Source: Collinsella aerofaciens
GTDB lineage: Bacteria > Actinomycetota > Coriobacteriia > Coriobacteriales > Coriobacteriaceae
Assembly: GCF_015553355.1 (NCBI RefSeq)
Contig: NZ_JADNGN010000028.1
Location: 1-32,463 of the forward strand
Direction: 5' to 3'
DNA length: 32,463 bases
Below the pieces are notes generated by a model. It ran no database searches. It was given only the letters and a program-made list of their open reading frames with translations, and was not told the DNA's origin. Below, one piece after another: positions 8,232-17,063 of the stretch (position 1 is its first letter; every line of letters starts with the position of its first letter). The position numbers were made by a program, and so were the translations under genes.

Positions 8232-9215
8232 TTACAATTGCGGACGCGGCTTTCGACGCAAAAAATCGAAATGCGTCTCGCTCAAGATAATCGAAAGAAA
8301 GATGAGCGCGAAGCCGGCGAGCAGGCGCGAGGTGAGCGCCTCCCCCATCAGCAGCACCGAGAACAGCACACCCGAAGGCGACTCCATCGAAAGGAGCAGC
8401 GAGCCCGTTGAGGCCGGGACATGCGCCAGGCCGACGTTTTGGATGAGCAGAGCCACACACGTACAGCCCACCGATAGAAACGCCATCACACCGATAAAGC
8501 TCGGCGTCCACACGGACAGCGGCGCTTGGGTCTCGAATAACAGCGACGAGATCAGGCTCAGCACGCCGTTGCCCACAAACATCCAAAACGTGATGACGTT
8601 GATGTCCATCTTGCGGCCGTACTTGGCGGTCACCGCCATCTGGATGGCAAAGAAGACCGCGCCGCCCAGTGTGATGACATCGCCGACATTGAACTCGACG
8701 CTATCGAGCGCCACCAGGCCAATGCCCGCCAGGCACAGCAACGCGGCGCCCAAGTTGTAACGGGTAAGCTTTTCGCCGCTTAGGACGTAGCTCGCAAACG
8801 GCACGAGGATGCAATAGGTACCCGTCAAAAATGCACTCTTGCCTGCCGTGGTCTGTGCCAGGCCAATCGTCTGCAAACCGTAGGCACCCCACATGAGCGC
8901 GCCCATGCCAAGCCCGACGATTAGGTTGCGGGCATTGAAATGAGCGATGATGCGTTTGTGGAAGATGACGAACATAACCAGCGAAGCCGGAAGGAAGCGA
9001 ACGTAGAGCAGCTCGAACACCGGAATGGTATCGAGCGCATCTTTCATGGTGGTGAAGGAATAGCCCCAGATGACCGCTATCGAAAGCAGCAAGACCTTCC
9101 AGAACAGCGGCGAGCGTGCGCCGGCACCGCGAGAGGCGCCGCCGGCACCCAAGTCTTCGCGGGCCACAGGGCTGTCGGGCAAGTTTTCGATTTCGTTGGC
9201 AGCGTATTGGGCCAT
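8232..9215 (-). CDS. EamA/DMT family transporter
   Basis: Drug/metabolite-superfamily membrane protein of 327 residues with two EamA repeats and about ten predicted helices, starting after a 40-residue Gly/Ala-rich cytoplasmic leader (first helix VLLLSIAVIWGYSFTTMKDA). The hallmark WGYSF near helix 1 and the ending of the second repeat (SPSGVLFSVLLMGEALTSRLLAGFALI, split here by family convention into helices 9 and 10) fit RhaT/YdcZ-like exporters of amino acids or metabolites. GAGG lies seven bases before the ATG. It stands alone between hairpin-rich gaps, with its own terminator. Substrate unknown. Confidence 0.9.
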   Translation of the reverse strand: MAQYAANEIENLPDSPVAREDLGAGGASRGAGARSPLFWKVLLLSIAVIWGYSFTTMKDALDTIPVFELLYVRFLPASLVMFVIFHKRIIAHFNARNLIVGLGMGALMWGAYGLQTIGLAQTTAGKSAFLTGTYCILVPFASYVLSGEKLTRYNLGAALLCLAGIGLVALDSVEFNVGDVITLGGAVFFAIQMAVTAKYGRKMDINVITFWMFVGNGVLSLISSLLFETQAPLSVWTPSFIGVMAFLSVGCTCVALLIQNVGLAHVPASTGSLLLSMESPSGVLFSVLLMGEALTSRLLAGFALIFLSIILSETHFDFLRRKPRPQL

Positions 9216-9554
9216 GGAACGTCCTCACACTCAATCTGGGCGTGGTGTCCGCACGCGTATGGCTGCGTGCCGCCTCATGGTCAAATACAAACAGGGCGCA
9301 CCGGACCCCCGGTACGCCCCGCTACTGTAGCAACAACCGGCGTTGCATCGCAATCCAGCCCACTAAAGCGTTTTGTTCCGCCGTTCTACCGAACGGCGGA
9401 CCGGCCGACGCTGCGCGAGCCGCATTCACGCCAATCTGACGTTCAATTTCAAGGGCGCGACCAGAAGGTCAGCGCCCTTTCATTTCACGTCACCTTGGCG
9501 CAAATGCGACTCGCTCGCTGGCATTAGTGCTACATCAGCGTTAACGTTGCCGCA
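9216..9554. other. gene-free gap with three hairpins
   Basis: No gene is seen in these 339 bases. They hold three stems: about 9294-9319 (GGGCG/CGCCC plus inner ACCGG-type pairs), 9377-9400 (TCCGCCGTTC with GAACGGCGGA, four-base loop, perfect) and 9451-9479 (AAGGGCGC GACC with GGTC A GCGCCCTT). The last is nearest the upstream Pip gene and may end its transcript. The EamA promoter should lie here but no convincing -10/-35 pair was found. Confidence 0.5.
9451..9479 (-). terminator. possible terminator of the pip operon
   Basis: A 12-bp stem (one base bulged, loop TTCT on minus) 76 bases past the stop codon of the second Pip gene. The following bases, GAAATTG on minus, are only weakly T-rich. 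Confidence 0.4.
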
Positions 9555-11744
9555 CTAAATTAGCTTAGTTGATTCCAGCTTTTCGATAATCCAGTCGTTG
9601 GCCTTGATGACCGGACGGCGGAAGACGACGCCCAGTGCCAGCGACGGAATCAGATAGCTCGCCAGAATGCATAGCTCAATCCAGTACTCCATGTGGTACG
9701 CACCGGCCATGGCGGCATGCATGGCGTTGATGCCGTGGGTGAACGGCAGGAACGGATAGATCGCCTGGAACACGGGGCCGGTCATCTCGATGGGGAACGT
9801 GCCGCCCGAACCGCCGACCTGCATGACCAGCAGCACGACGGCGAGCGCCTTGCCGATATCGCCAAACGAAACCGTAAGCGTGTAGACGATATTGGAGAAC
9901 ACGAGACTCGCGACCCAGCCCGCCAGCACAAACTGCAGCGGGTCGTCGCACTGGATGCCAAAGAACAGGATGTCGCCCGCGCACACGAGCGTTGCCTGCA
10001 GCAGGGCCAGACCGCCAAAGAACAGGTAACGGCCCAGGTAGATCTCGTGCAAGCGCACGGGGATCAGCTCATTGATGAGTTCGTCGTCAACCGAGACCTT
10101 CATCATGGCCGCCAGCACGATCGAGCCGACCCAGAGCGACAGAATCGTGTAGAACGGCGCCATGGCCGAACCGTAGTTGCGGATCGGATAGACCGGCTTG
10201 CGGTCGAGCGCGACGGGGCCGGAAAGCGACACGGCCAGACCCTCGGGATCATTGCCGATCATCGTTTTGATCGTAGCGAGGTCATCCGACATCAAGGCGC
10301 CGTCGAGCTCGTCCTTAAACGCACTGATCTTGTCCGACGCCTCGCCCAGCTGATCGGAAGCTTTGTTGACCAGCTTTGCAGCCTTGGAGAGGCCCTTTGC
10401 CAGCGAACCGGATGCGTCGGTCAGGCCGTCTACGGCGCTATCCAGGTCGCCCGAGATGCCATCAAGCAAGTCCAGAATGCCCGAAACCGTCTTCTTGAGC
10501 TCCTTGGCCTTAACCGAGAACGTGGAATCGTAATCGGATTTGGCGCCCGCGATGCCGGCCTTGGCATCGGCGATGGCCTGATCGACCTCGGCACGCGAGT
10601 TGTTGACCTCGGCCATGCTATCGGAGAGAGACTTCGCGGTGGCCGCCAGATCCTTGGCATTGTTGCGGTACTCAACGGCGATTCTGCCCAGCGACGTCGC
10701 GGCGGACTTGAGGCCGTCTTTCAAATTCTCATCGCTCACCTGGTCGGCAAGGCTGCGGAGCTGATCGGCCATCGCATCGATATCCTTGGCGCGCGCATTG
10801 AGAGCCGCAGCGGCATCGTTGAGTTGGGACACCGTAAGGTAGACATGCTGGTTAGCGGCATCGAACGCCTTCGCGAGCTCGGCGGACACGTTGTCGAACG
10901 AGCCCGCGCTTCCGTCAATCGCCGCGTCAACGGCATCGTTGGCGGCCTTGAGCGCTTCCTTGGAATCATTGATGCCGCTCTTGGCGTGCTCCATCAACTG
11001 CTTGGTCGACTCATCGACCGTACCCGTCTGCTGGAGCATACCGCTCGCCGACGTCAGCGAATCGGACGTGGAGCTCAAAATGCCCGCAAGCGACGTTGCG
11101 CTGGCCTGAACGTCTCGCAGGTCCTCAATCGAATCGCCAAGCGTCGAGGACAGGTTGGCGATAAAGTTGCTGACCTGGTCGGTGCTCATGTAATCGAGCA
11201 GGCTGGACACCGTCTTAAGACCGATGCTCGTAATGGTCTCGGTAAAAGTTTCGTTAACCTGGCTCTGAACGGCGCTCGAACCCTTCTCGGTCACGATCTG
11301 CGCAATGGCGTTGGCCTTCTGGTTCTCGTAAAACTCGATATCGGCGTGTTTCACGTCGGTCGAGAAAAGCGTCATCATGTCAGCGCTAAACGTTTTGGGG
11401 ATAACGACGGCAGCATAGTACGCGCCCGACTTAACGCCCTCGATAGCCTTTTCGCGATTGTTGAGCACAACCCAATCGAAGCTCTCGTTGCCGCGTAGGG
11501 TGGCGGTCACGTTTTCGCCCACGTTAACCTCGACGGGGATCAAATCGCTCTCGTAACCCTCATCGGTGTTGACCACGGCGATCTTAAGATTGCCGGTGTT
11601 GCCGTACGGATCCCAGCTGCCGGCGATGTTAAACCACGCGTACAGACACGGTACGATAATGAGGCCCATCACGACAACCAAGCCGATCACGGAGCGAGAC
11701 ACGTTTTGGACATCGCGCTTAAACAGATGCAGGATGTTCTTCAT
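9555..11744 (-). CDS. YhgE/Pip family membrane protein, second of pair
   Basis: Large membrane protein of the YhgE/Pip (phage-infection-protein) family, related to EsaA and to ABC-2 permeases; 729 residues. One N-terminal helix (about 19-40, ending near YAWFNIAGSWDPYGNT) anchors a long extracytoplasmic region rich in Ala/Asp/Ser heptads (about 170-500, coiled-coil-like). Five or six C-terminal helices (about 535-720) follow, with the family signature GTFPIEMTGPVFQAIYPF and FTHGINAM. The function of the family is not settled; Lactococcus Pip is needed for phage DNA entry and EsaA serves type VII secretion. The start codon directly follows the upstream paralogue's stop (TAA then ATG), with AAAGGAGGTGA inside that gene's end: tight translational coupling, suggesting a complex of the two products. 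Confidence 0.93.
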   Translation of the reverse strand: MKNILHLFKRDVQNVSRSVIGLVVVMGLIIVPCLYAWFNIAGSWDPYGNTGNLKIAVVNTDEGYESDLIPVEVNVGENVTATLRGNESFDWVVLNNREKAIEGVKSGAYYAAVVIPKTFSADMMTLFSTDVKHADIEFYENQKANAIAQIVTEKGSSAVQSQVNETFTETITSIGLKTVSSLLDYMSTDQVSNFIANLSSTLGDSIEDLRDVQASATSLAGILSSTSDSLTSASGMLQQTGTVDESTKQLMEHAKSGINDSKEALKAANDAVDAAIDGSAGSFDNVSAELAKAFDAANQHVYLTVSQLNDAAAALNARAKDIDAMADQLRSLADQVSDENLKDGLKSAATSLGRIAVEYRNNAKDLAATAKSLSDSMAEVNNSRAEVDQAIADAKAGIAGAKSDYDSTFSVKAKELKKTVSGILDLLDGISGDLDSAVDGLTDASGSLAKGLSKAAKLVNKASDQLGEASDKISAFKDELDGALMSDDLATIKTMIGNDPEGLAVSLSGPVALDRKPVYPIRNYGSAMAPFYTILSLWVGSIVLAAMMKVSVDDELINELIPVRLHEIYLGRYLFFGGLALLQATLVCAGDILFFGIQCDDPLQFVLAGWVASLVFSNIVYTLTVSFGDIGKALAVVLLVMQVGGSGGTFPIEMTGPVFQAIYPFLPFTHGINAMHAAMAGAYHMEYWIELCILASYLIPSLALGVVFRRPVIKANDWIIEKLESTKLI

Positions 11745-14561
11745 TTATGCCTCACCTCCTTTGGAGTGCTTGCCAAGCGCGGTGGTATCTCCATCATTTG
11801 TGGCTGTGCTGTCGCTGCCCTGAGATTTATGGTGCGAGCCGATATGCGGCAAGCGGCCCGTGGACTGATCGCCGCCCTTGGCACCACGCTCGCTGGCGTT
11901 GAGGCCAAACATGTGGCGGGCGGCAGGAATGGCGGCCGTGTGTTCGCGCATCTCGCGACGCAGGTCCTCATCCGAAAGCGCCGAGATGCGCATCTGGGTA
12001 TTGAGGCTCGCTCGGATATATTCGATATTGATAAGCCAGCCGCAGATGGCAATAACCGAGATGATCCAAATGACAAGCAGGATGATCTTGCCGTTATTGT
12101 CGATATCGAGAACCGTCGACAGGACAAAGAGCAGGACCTGAACGCCCACCACGGCGGCAAAACCGCCCTTGATGTAGTACGGGTAGCGATGTTCAAAGGC
12201 GACCGCATGATCGAGCAGTTCGCAACGGTACGAATCGGAATCGAGCATGACGCGCATGGCCGTGCGCAGCGAGTAGCGCTGGCGCGGCAGGTCGTTGGAC
12301 TCGCAAATCATCATACCGGTCGTGGAGAGCTGTTTATCAAAGAGCAGGTTAAGGTTGAGCAGCAGCGGACGCAGCTGCAGACCGATAAAGAGCGCCACGA
12401 TCAAGAACACGCCCAGAATGCACAGGTTAAACAGGTAGTTAAACGAGTACATGCCGCCGACCGTCTCGCGCAGCAGATTGATGCCGTAGGTAAAGGGCAG
12501 CAGCGGGTGCAGCCACTGGAAGAAGCCGGGCATCATCTCGATGGGATACATGCCCGACGAACCCGGAATCTGCACGATGACGAGAATGACGCCGATTGCC
12601 TTGCCGATGTGCTTAAACGTAGTGGACAGCGCATAGATGATATTGACGTAGGTGAACGAGATGGCGATGCCGCCCAGCACGAACAGCAGCGGGTTGATGC
12701 ACTGCACGCCAATCACCAGATCGCCTACCGTAACGATGGTGGCCTGAAGCGCGCCCAGGATCACCAGGAGCATCCAACGGCCGAAGTAGCCCTGGCGCGC
12801 CGTAAAGCTGCCAATGCCCTCGCGATCGACCTCGAGCTTGTAGATGGCGATGAGTACGTAACCGCCCACCCAAAGCGCCAGATTGGTGTAGAAGGGAGCG
12901 ATGCCCGAGCCAAAGCTCTTGACCGGGTAAATCGACTTGGAGGTCAGCTCGACCGGAGAGGCCATGAAATCTGCCACGTCATTGACATCGACGCCCATAA
13001 GGTCGGCGAGCTCGCCCATAGACTCAGAGGTCTGCAGCGCCGCGATGTCGTTGGCAGCGGTCGCAAGCTTGTCCTGGACCTTGGCAAGCGAGGAATCGGT
13101 CTGGGACAGCGTGGTCTTGGCCTGGCCGAGCGTAGCGTTAAGCTGCGAAAGCGTACCGCGCGCACTTGCAATAGTAGGCGTGAGGCCAGACACGATTCCC
13201 GTCAGATCACCCGAGATGGCGGCAAATGAATCAAGCGCGCTCGAGGCCTTCGGCAGCGCGTTTTGACCCAGGTCCGTCTGGGCCTGGCCAAGGTTGGTCG
13301 CACCGGTCTGGATTGCGTTATTGATAGCGTCGCTGGCGCCCGAGACAGCCGCGGCGTCATTCGCCATGGCGCTCGACTGCGCAGACAGACCGTCCTTGAT
13401 GCTCTGAAGCTTTTCATTCTGCTCGCGGAGCAAATCGATGGTCGATACAATGCGCGCGTCAATTTCCTTGGAACCTGTCGACGTGTCATTAACGAGAATT
13501 TCCAAGTGCCCGATAACGGCCTTATTGTGGTCGATCGTCGCTTGGAGAGACTCAAGCGAGTTGTCGATGCGGGTGGTCGTAGATGTGACCGCGCCCGTCA
13601 GCTTGCCAATCGCAGCGTTCGCGGAGGCTGACGTCTTGGTGAGCGCAAGGCTGCCTTCCGAGAGTGCCTTGGAGAGCGAGGCGACAGAGTTGCCCGCCGT
13701 AGCGCGCGCCTCGCCCAGCAGGTCATTGCCCTGAGCGATTGCCTGCGTTAGAGAGGGCGTCTGACCCTGCAGGCCCGCCAACGCGGCATCAGCCGAGGCG
13801 ATAGCGCCACTCGTCTTATCGATGGCGGCATTCATGTCGCCAATCGAATCGCGCACCTCACCCAAGGTACCGGATGCCTCTGATACCGAACCAGCCAACG
13901 AATTCTGAGTCTGGGTTGCCTTGTCCTTTAAATCGACCCCGGCATCCTTGGCGATGCTGGCAACGGTCTCGCCCACTGTGGAGACAAATTCCGAGTTGAT
14001 CTGCTCCTCGATGGTGCTTGCACCGGTGTCGGTAACCTTGGGCGCAATAGCACTCTTCTTCTCATTGACGTAGTACGTAAGCTTGGGCTGATGGTAGTTG
14101 CCGTCGAGCATCGAGACCAGGTTATCCGAGAAGTTCTTAGGGATTACGATGGCCGCATAGTACTCACCGCTCTCGACGCCCTCCTTGGCGTCGGCCGCCG
14201 AATCGACGAAGGTCCAGCCCAGCTGATCGTTCTCCTTGAGCTGATCGACAACCTGGTCGCCCGCATTGAGCTCGCCCACCAGGTCGTTTTGGGTTCCCTG
14301 ATCGTTGTTAGCGATGGCAATCTTGATACCCTGGGTGTTTCCGTACGGATCCCAGTTTGCCACGATGTTGTACCAGGCATACAGCGAGGGAATAACACAC
14401 ACGCCAAGGGTAACCACCAAGGCGACGGGGTTCACGAGCAATCGCTTGATGTCACGCTTAAAGATCGCAAAGGATACCTTTGCGTTGGATAGTTTGCTGC
14501 CGAGACTCACGCTTGGACCATCCATCCTGTCGTTGAATCGAATCGTACTATCGACAACCAT
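11745..14561 (-). CDS. YhgE/Pip family membrane protein with extra C-terminal domain, first of pair
   Basis: Paralogue of the following gene, 938 residues. It shows the same plan: one helix near 40-62 (VALVVTLGVCVIPSLYAWYN) and WDPYGNTQGIKIAIANNDQG after it, a long Ala/Ser/Thr/Gln-rich extracytoplasmic coiled region (about 180-560), then the polytopic end with GMYPIEMMPGFFQWLHPL and FTYGINLLRE. Unlike its partner it continues some 200 residues further with two more helices (about 797-817 and 824-846) and a hydrophilic Ser/Gly/His-rich cytoplasmic tail. The start is uncertain: ATG at 14561 lacks a clear ribosome site; the ATG at codon 13 is possible. It heads a two-gene operon with a TATATT promoter and a GTACA-GT-TGTAC palindrome upstream. 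Confidence 0.92.
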   Translation of the reverse strand: MVVDSTIRFNDRMDGPSVSLGSKLSNAKVSFAIFKRDIKRLLVNPVALVVTLGVCVIPSLYAWYNIVANWDPYGNTQGIKIAIANNDQGTQNDLVGELNAGDQVVDQLKENDQLGWTFVDSAADAKEGVESGEYYAAIVIPKNFSDNLVSMLDGNYHQPKLTYYVNEKKSAIAPKVTDTGASTIEEQINSEFVSTVGETVASIAKDAGVDLKDKATQTQNSLAGSVSEASGTLGEVRDSIGDMNAAIDKTSGAIASADAALAGLQGQTPSLTQAIAQGNDLLGEARATAGNSVASLSKALSEGSLALTKTSASANAAIGKLTGAVTSTTTRIDNSLESLQATIDHNKAVIGHLEILVNDTSTGSKEIDARIVSTIDLLREQNEKLQSIKDGLSAQSSAMANDAAAVSGASDAINNAIQTGATNLGQAQTDLGQNALPKASSALDSFAAISGDLTGIVSGLTPTIASARGTLSQLNATLGQAKTTLSQTDSSLAKVQDKLATAANDIAALQTSESMGELADLMGVDVNDVADFMASPVELTSKSIYPVKSFGSGIAPFYTNLALWVGGYVLIAIYKLEVDREGIGSFTARQGYFGRWMLLVILGALQATIVTVGDLVIGVQCINPLLFVLGGIAISFTYVNIIYALSTTFKHIGKAIGVILVIVQIPGSSGMYPIEMMPGFFQWLHPLLPFTYGINLLRETVGGMYSFNYLFNLCILGVFLIVALFIGLQLRPLLLNLNLLFDKQLSTTGMMICESNDLPRQRYSLRTAMRVMLDSDSYRCELLDHAVAFEHRYPYYIKGGFAAVVGVQVLLFVLSTVLDIDNNGKIILLVIWIISVIAICGWLINIEYIRASLNTQMRISALSDEDLRREMREHTAAIPAARHMFGLNASERGAKGGDQSTGRLPHIGSHHKSQGSDSTATNDGDTTALGKHSKGGEA

Positions 14562-14616
14562 TGTAGTAGGCGCTTTAACGTCTCAAAGCACAATGGTGTT
14601 GAGTTTTGCGGGTAGC

Positions 14617-14645
14617 AATATACTACGAAGATGAGTTAACGTACA
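14617..14645 (-). promoter_or_regulatory. promoter of the pip operon
   Basis: Minus-strand -10 TATATT (14617-14622) and a weak -35 TGTACG (14640-14645) are 17 bases apart, about 55 bases before the start codon. The -35 overlaps the palindrome next to it. Confidence 0.45.
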
Positions 14646-14652
14646 GTTGTAC
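14641..14652. promoter_or_regulatory. operator candidate GTACA-GT-TGTAC
   Basis: A perfect 12-base dyad overlapping the -35 of the pip operon. yhgE/pip genes are often controlled by TetR-type repressors (family knowledge), and a site here would block the promoter; no TetR gene is in the window. Confidence 0.4.
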
Positions 14653-14700
14653 AGTATCTTAAATTTCAGCAGGTCACAAAACCACAACCCGCACAAATAA

Positions 14701-14727
14701 ATGATCCCTTGGGGACGGAGGGATCAT
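14701..14727. repeat. short palindrome with GGGGACGGAGG motif
   Basis: ATGATCCC (14701-14708) pairs with GGGATCAT (14720-14727). The loop holds TTGGGGACGGA, shared with inverted repeat B at 5378-5402. Confidence 0.5.
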
Positions 14728-14736
14728 TCAAAAGGA

Positions 14737-14806
14737 AACGAGAGTGGAAAATCTCCCACTTCAAGCCCGCATTCGAGCCAAAAGTGGGAGATTATCCACT
14801 CTCGTT
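14737..14806. repeat. 25-bp-arm inverted repeat after htpG
   Basis: Arms 14737-14761 and 14782-14806 are identical in 24 of 25 positions, with a 20-base loop. On minus the stem runs into CTCTCGTTTCCTTTT, so it can act as the htpG terminator, 31 bases past its stop codon. Its length is more like a dispersed palindromic element than an ordinary terminator. Confidence 0.6.
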
Positions 14807-14836
14807 CTAATCTAGTTACGGTGCCGTATCCCCGAA

Positions 14837-16861
14837 CTACATCAAGTTGCAAACAGCTGCTGCGAAGGCAACGGGGTCCTCGGGCAGAATGCCCTCGACC
14901 AGCAGGGCCTGGTCATAGAGCAAACCGGAGTACTGCTTGATCTTGTCGGCGTCGCCCGCCTTCTGAGCGGCGACGAGCTTGGAAAAGACCGGGTGCTTGG
15001 CGTTGAGCTCGAGCACGCGCTGGCTCTTGGGCATACCGTCGGGCGCGCCCTCGGGACCCTTCTGGAGCACCTTCTCCATCTCGAGCGAAAGCGGGCCCTC
15101 GGTGGTGATGCACGCGGGAGCATCGGTCAGGCGCGCAGAGACGGCAACCTTCTCGACCTTGTCGCCGAGTGCCTCCTTCATGGCGTTAAAGAGGTCCTCG
15201 TTCTCCTTGGTGGCGTCCTCGGCCTCCTTTTTCTCGTCCTCGGTCGCCAGGTCAAGATCACCGGTTGCGACGTTCTTGAGCTCCAGGTGACGATCCTCAA
15301 CCTCGGGCTCGGCACCATCGGCCACGGCCTTCTCGGCAGCCTCGCGGGCGGCATCGTCCTCGTAGATCTTGGGCATATCGGCGGCAACGTACTCACGCAT
15401 AGCCTGGAAGGTGAACTCATCCACGTCCTGCGTCAGCAGCAGCACGTCATAGCCGCGGTCGAGCACGCCCTTTACCACGGGCATCTTGGCCAAGCGCTCA
15501 CGCGAGTCGCCGGCGGCGTAGTAGATGGCCTTCTGATCCTCGGGCATGCCCTTGGCATACTCGGCCAGGGTAATCATCTTCTGTTCCTTGGCAGACCAGA
15601 ACAGCAACAGATCGGCGAGCTCATCGGCCTTCATGCCATAGCTCGAGTAGATGCCGTACTTAAGACCGCGGCCAAAGTTCTCAAAGAACTTCTCGTAGGC
15701 CTCGCGGTCGTTGTCACGCATATCCTCAAGGTCGGCGGTGATCTTCTTTTCCACACGCTTGGCGATGGCCTTGAGCTGACGGTTCTGCTGCAGCGTCTCA
15801 CGCGAGATGTTGAGCGACACATCGGCGGAATCCACGACGCCGCGGACAAAGTTGTAGTAGTCGGGCAGCAGGTCGTCGCACTTCTCCATGATCAGGACGT
15901 TGGAGCTGTAGAGTGCCAGACCCTTCTCGTAATCCTTGCTGTACAGATCGAACGGCGCGCGGCCCGGCACAAACAGCAGGGCATCGTACTCGAGCGTGCC
16001 CTCGGCATGGAAGCTGATGGTGCGCGCAGGATCGTCAAAGTCGTGGAACGTGGACTTGTAGAACTCGTCGTAGTCCTTCTGCTCGACATCGGAGCTGCGC
16101 TTCTTCCAGATCGGTGTCATGGAATTGACGGTCTCGAGCTCCTGGTAGTCCTCGTACTCGGGCTTGTAATCGTCGCCGGCGTCCTCGGGCTTGGGTTTCT
16201 GGCGGCTCTTGGACACCATCATCTGAATCGGGTAGCGCACATAGTTGCTGTACTGCTGAATCAGGCTCTTGAGACCCCACTCGGTCAGGAAGCGATCGTA
16301 GGTCTCGGCCTCGCCGTCGGCATCGAGCTTCTCGTTCTCGCGCAGCGTCAGGATGACATCGGTACCGTGCTCGGCGCGCTCGCCGTCCTCGATGGTGTAG
16401 CCCTCAAGACCGTCGGATTCCCACACATGGGCGACATCCTCGCCGTAGGCGCGGCTGACGACCTTCACATGGCTGGCGACCATAAAAGCCGAGTAGAAGC
16501 CCACGCCAAACTGGCCGATGATGTCGACATCCGAACCCTGCTGCTCGGCGTTCTCGGTCTTAAACTCCTCGGAGCCGGAATGGGCGATGGTGCCCAGATT
16601 GCGCTCGAGCTCCTCGGCGGTCATGCCAATGCCGTTATCCGAGATGGTAATGGTGCGGGCGTCTTTATCAAAGGAGACGCGAATGGCCAGGTCGCCCTGG
16701 TCGATCTTGACGCTCGGATCCTGCAGACTCTTAAAGTTGAGCTTGTCGACGGCGTCGCTCGCGTTAGAGATAAGCTCGCGCAGGAAGATTTCCTTATTGG
16801 TGTAGATGGAGTTGATCATGAGGTCGAGCAGTTTTTTGCTCTCGGTCTTAAATTGACGCAT
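14837..16861 (-). CDS. htpG: chaperone HtpG (Hsp90)
   Basis: Cytosolic ATP-dependent dimeric chaperone. The 674-residue product has the GHKL ATP-binding domain: ISNASDAVDKL (about 31-41), SDNGIGM (74-80), the lid and glycine loop IGQFGVGFYSAF (115-126) and GTDVILTL further on. The middle domain has the usual client-binding segments (VDSADVSLNISRE), then the C-terminal dimerisation domain. It is some 40 residues longer than E. coli HtpG; the extra is an acidic Glu/Asp/Lys-rich stretch near 520-570. AAAGGA lies six bases before the ATG. No CIRCE element is present; a TATAAA promoter and an ACATAC-n14-GTATGT dyad lie upstream. The gene stands alone between terminator-like repeats. Confidence 0.97.
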   Translation of the reverse strand: MRQFKTESKKLLDLMINSIYTNKEIFLRELISNASDAVDKLNFKSLQDPSVKIDQGDLAIRVSFDKDARTITISDNGIGMTAEELERNLGTIAHSGSEEFKTENAEQQGSDVDIIGQFGVGFYSAFMVASHVKVVSRAYGEDVAHVWESDGLEGYTIEDGERAEHGTDVILTLRENEKLDADGEAETYDRFLTEWGLKSLIQQYSNYVRYPIQMMVSKSRQKPKPEDAGDDYKPEYEDYQELETVNSMTPIWKKRSSDVEQKDYDEFYKSTFHDFDDPARTISFHAEGTLEYDALLFVPGRAPFDLYSKDYEKGLALYSSNVLIMEKCDDLLPDYYNFVRGVVDSADVSLNISRETLQQNRQLKAIAKRVEKKITADLEDMRDNDREAYEKFFENFGRGLKYGIYSSYGMKADELADLLLFWSAKEQKMITLAEYAKGMPEDQKAIYYAAGDSRERLAKMPVVKGVLDRGYDVLLLTQDVDEFTFQAMREYVAADMPKIYEDDAAREAAEKAVADGAEPEVEDRHLELKNVATGDLDLATEDEKKEAEDATKENEDLFNAMKEALGDKVEKVAVSARLTDAPACITTEGPLSLEMEKVLQKGPEGAPDGMPKSQRVLELNAKHPVFSKLVAAQKAGDADKIKQYSGLLYDQALLVEGILPEDPVAFAAAVCNLM

Positions 16862-16947
16862 GTGCAGTCCTTTCGCGCTACCCCCGTCCGCAAAAACGGC
16901 CCGGTCGCCCGAGCCGCATCGCAGACCTGCTATGTTCAGACTTAGAT

Positions 16948-16976
16948 TTTATAACCCATTAGCGCGCATATATACA
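16948..16976 (-). promoter_or_regulatory. htpG promoter candidate
   Basis: TATAAA (16948-16953, in a TTATAAAAT run) with a poor -35 TGTATA 17 bases upstream. The dyad ACATAC/GTATGT (16974-16979 and 16994-16999, 14-base spacer) touches the -35 and may bind a regulator. No CIRCE (TTAGCACTC-n9-GAGTGCTAA) or HAIR-type site is seen. Confidence 0.4.
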
Positions 16977-17063
16977 TACGGAATCGAAAAACTGTATGTC
17001 TAAGCGCTCCGATGCGCCAATTGCCAAGGAGTGTCCCCAACTGCCGGCAGAAAAGGAACGTCC

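Noticed and set aside
14993-16945. 650-codon open frame on plus opposite htpG, and similar ones opposite the two Pip genes (9693-11498, 11706-13229) and hisS
   Set aside because: Same cause: mirror frames of well-identified genes, without ribosome sites or family features.
16862-17063. CIRCE or HspR operator upstream of htpG
   Set aside because: Neither the TTAGCACTC dyad nor a CTTGAG-type HAIR repeat is present.
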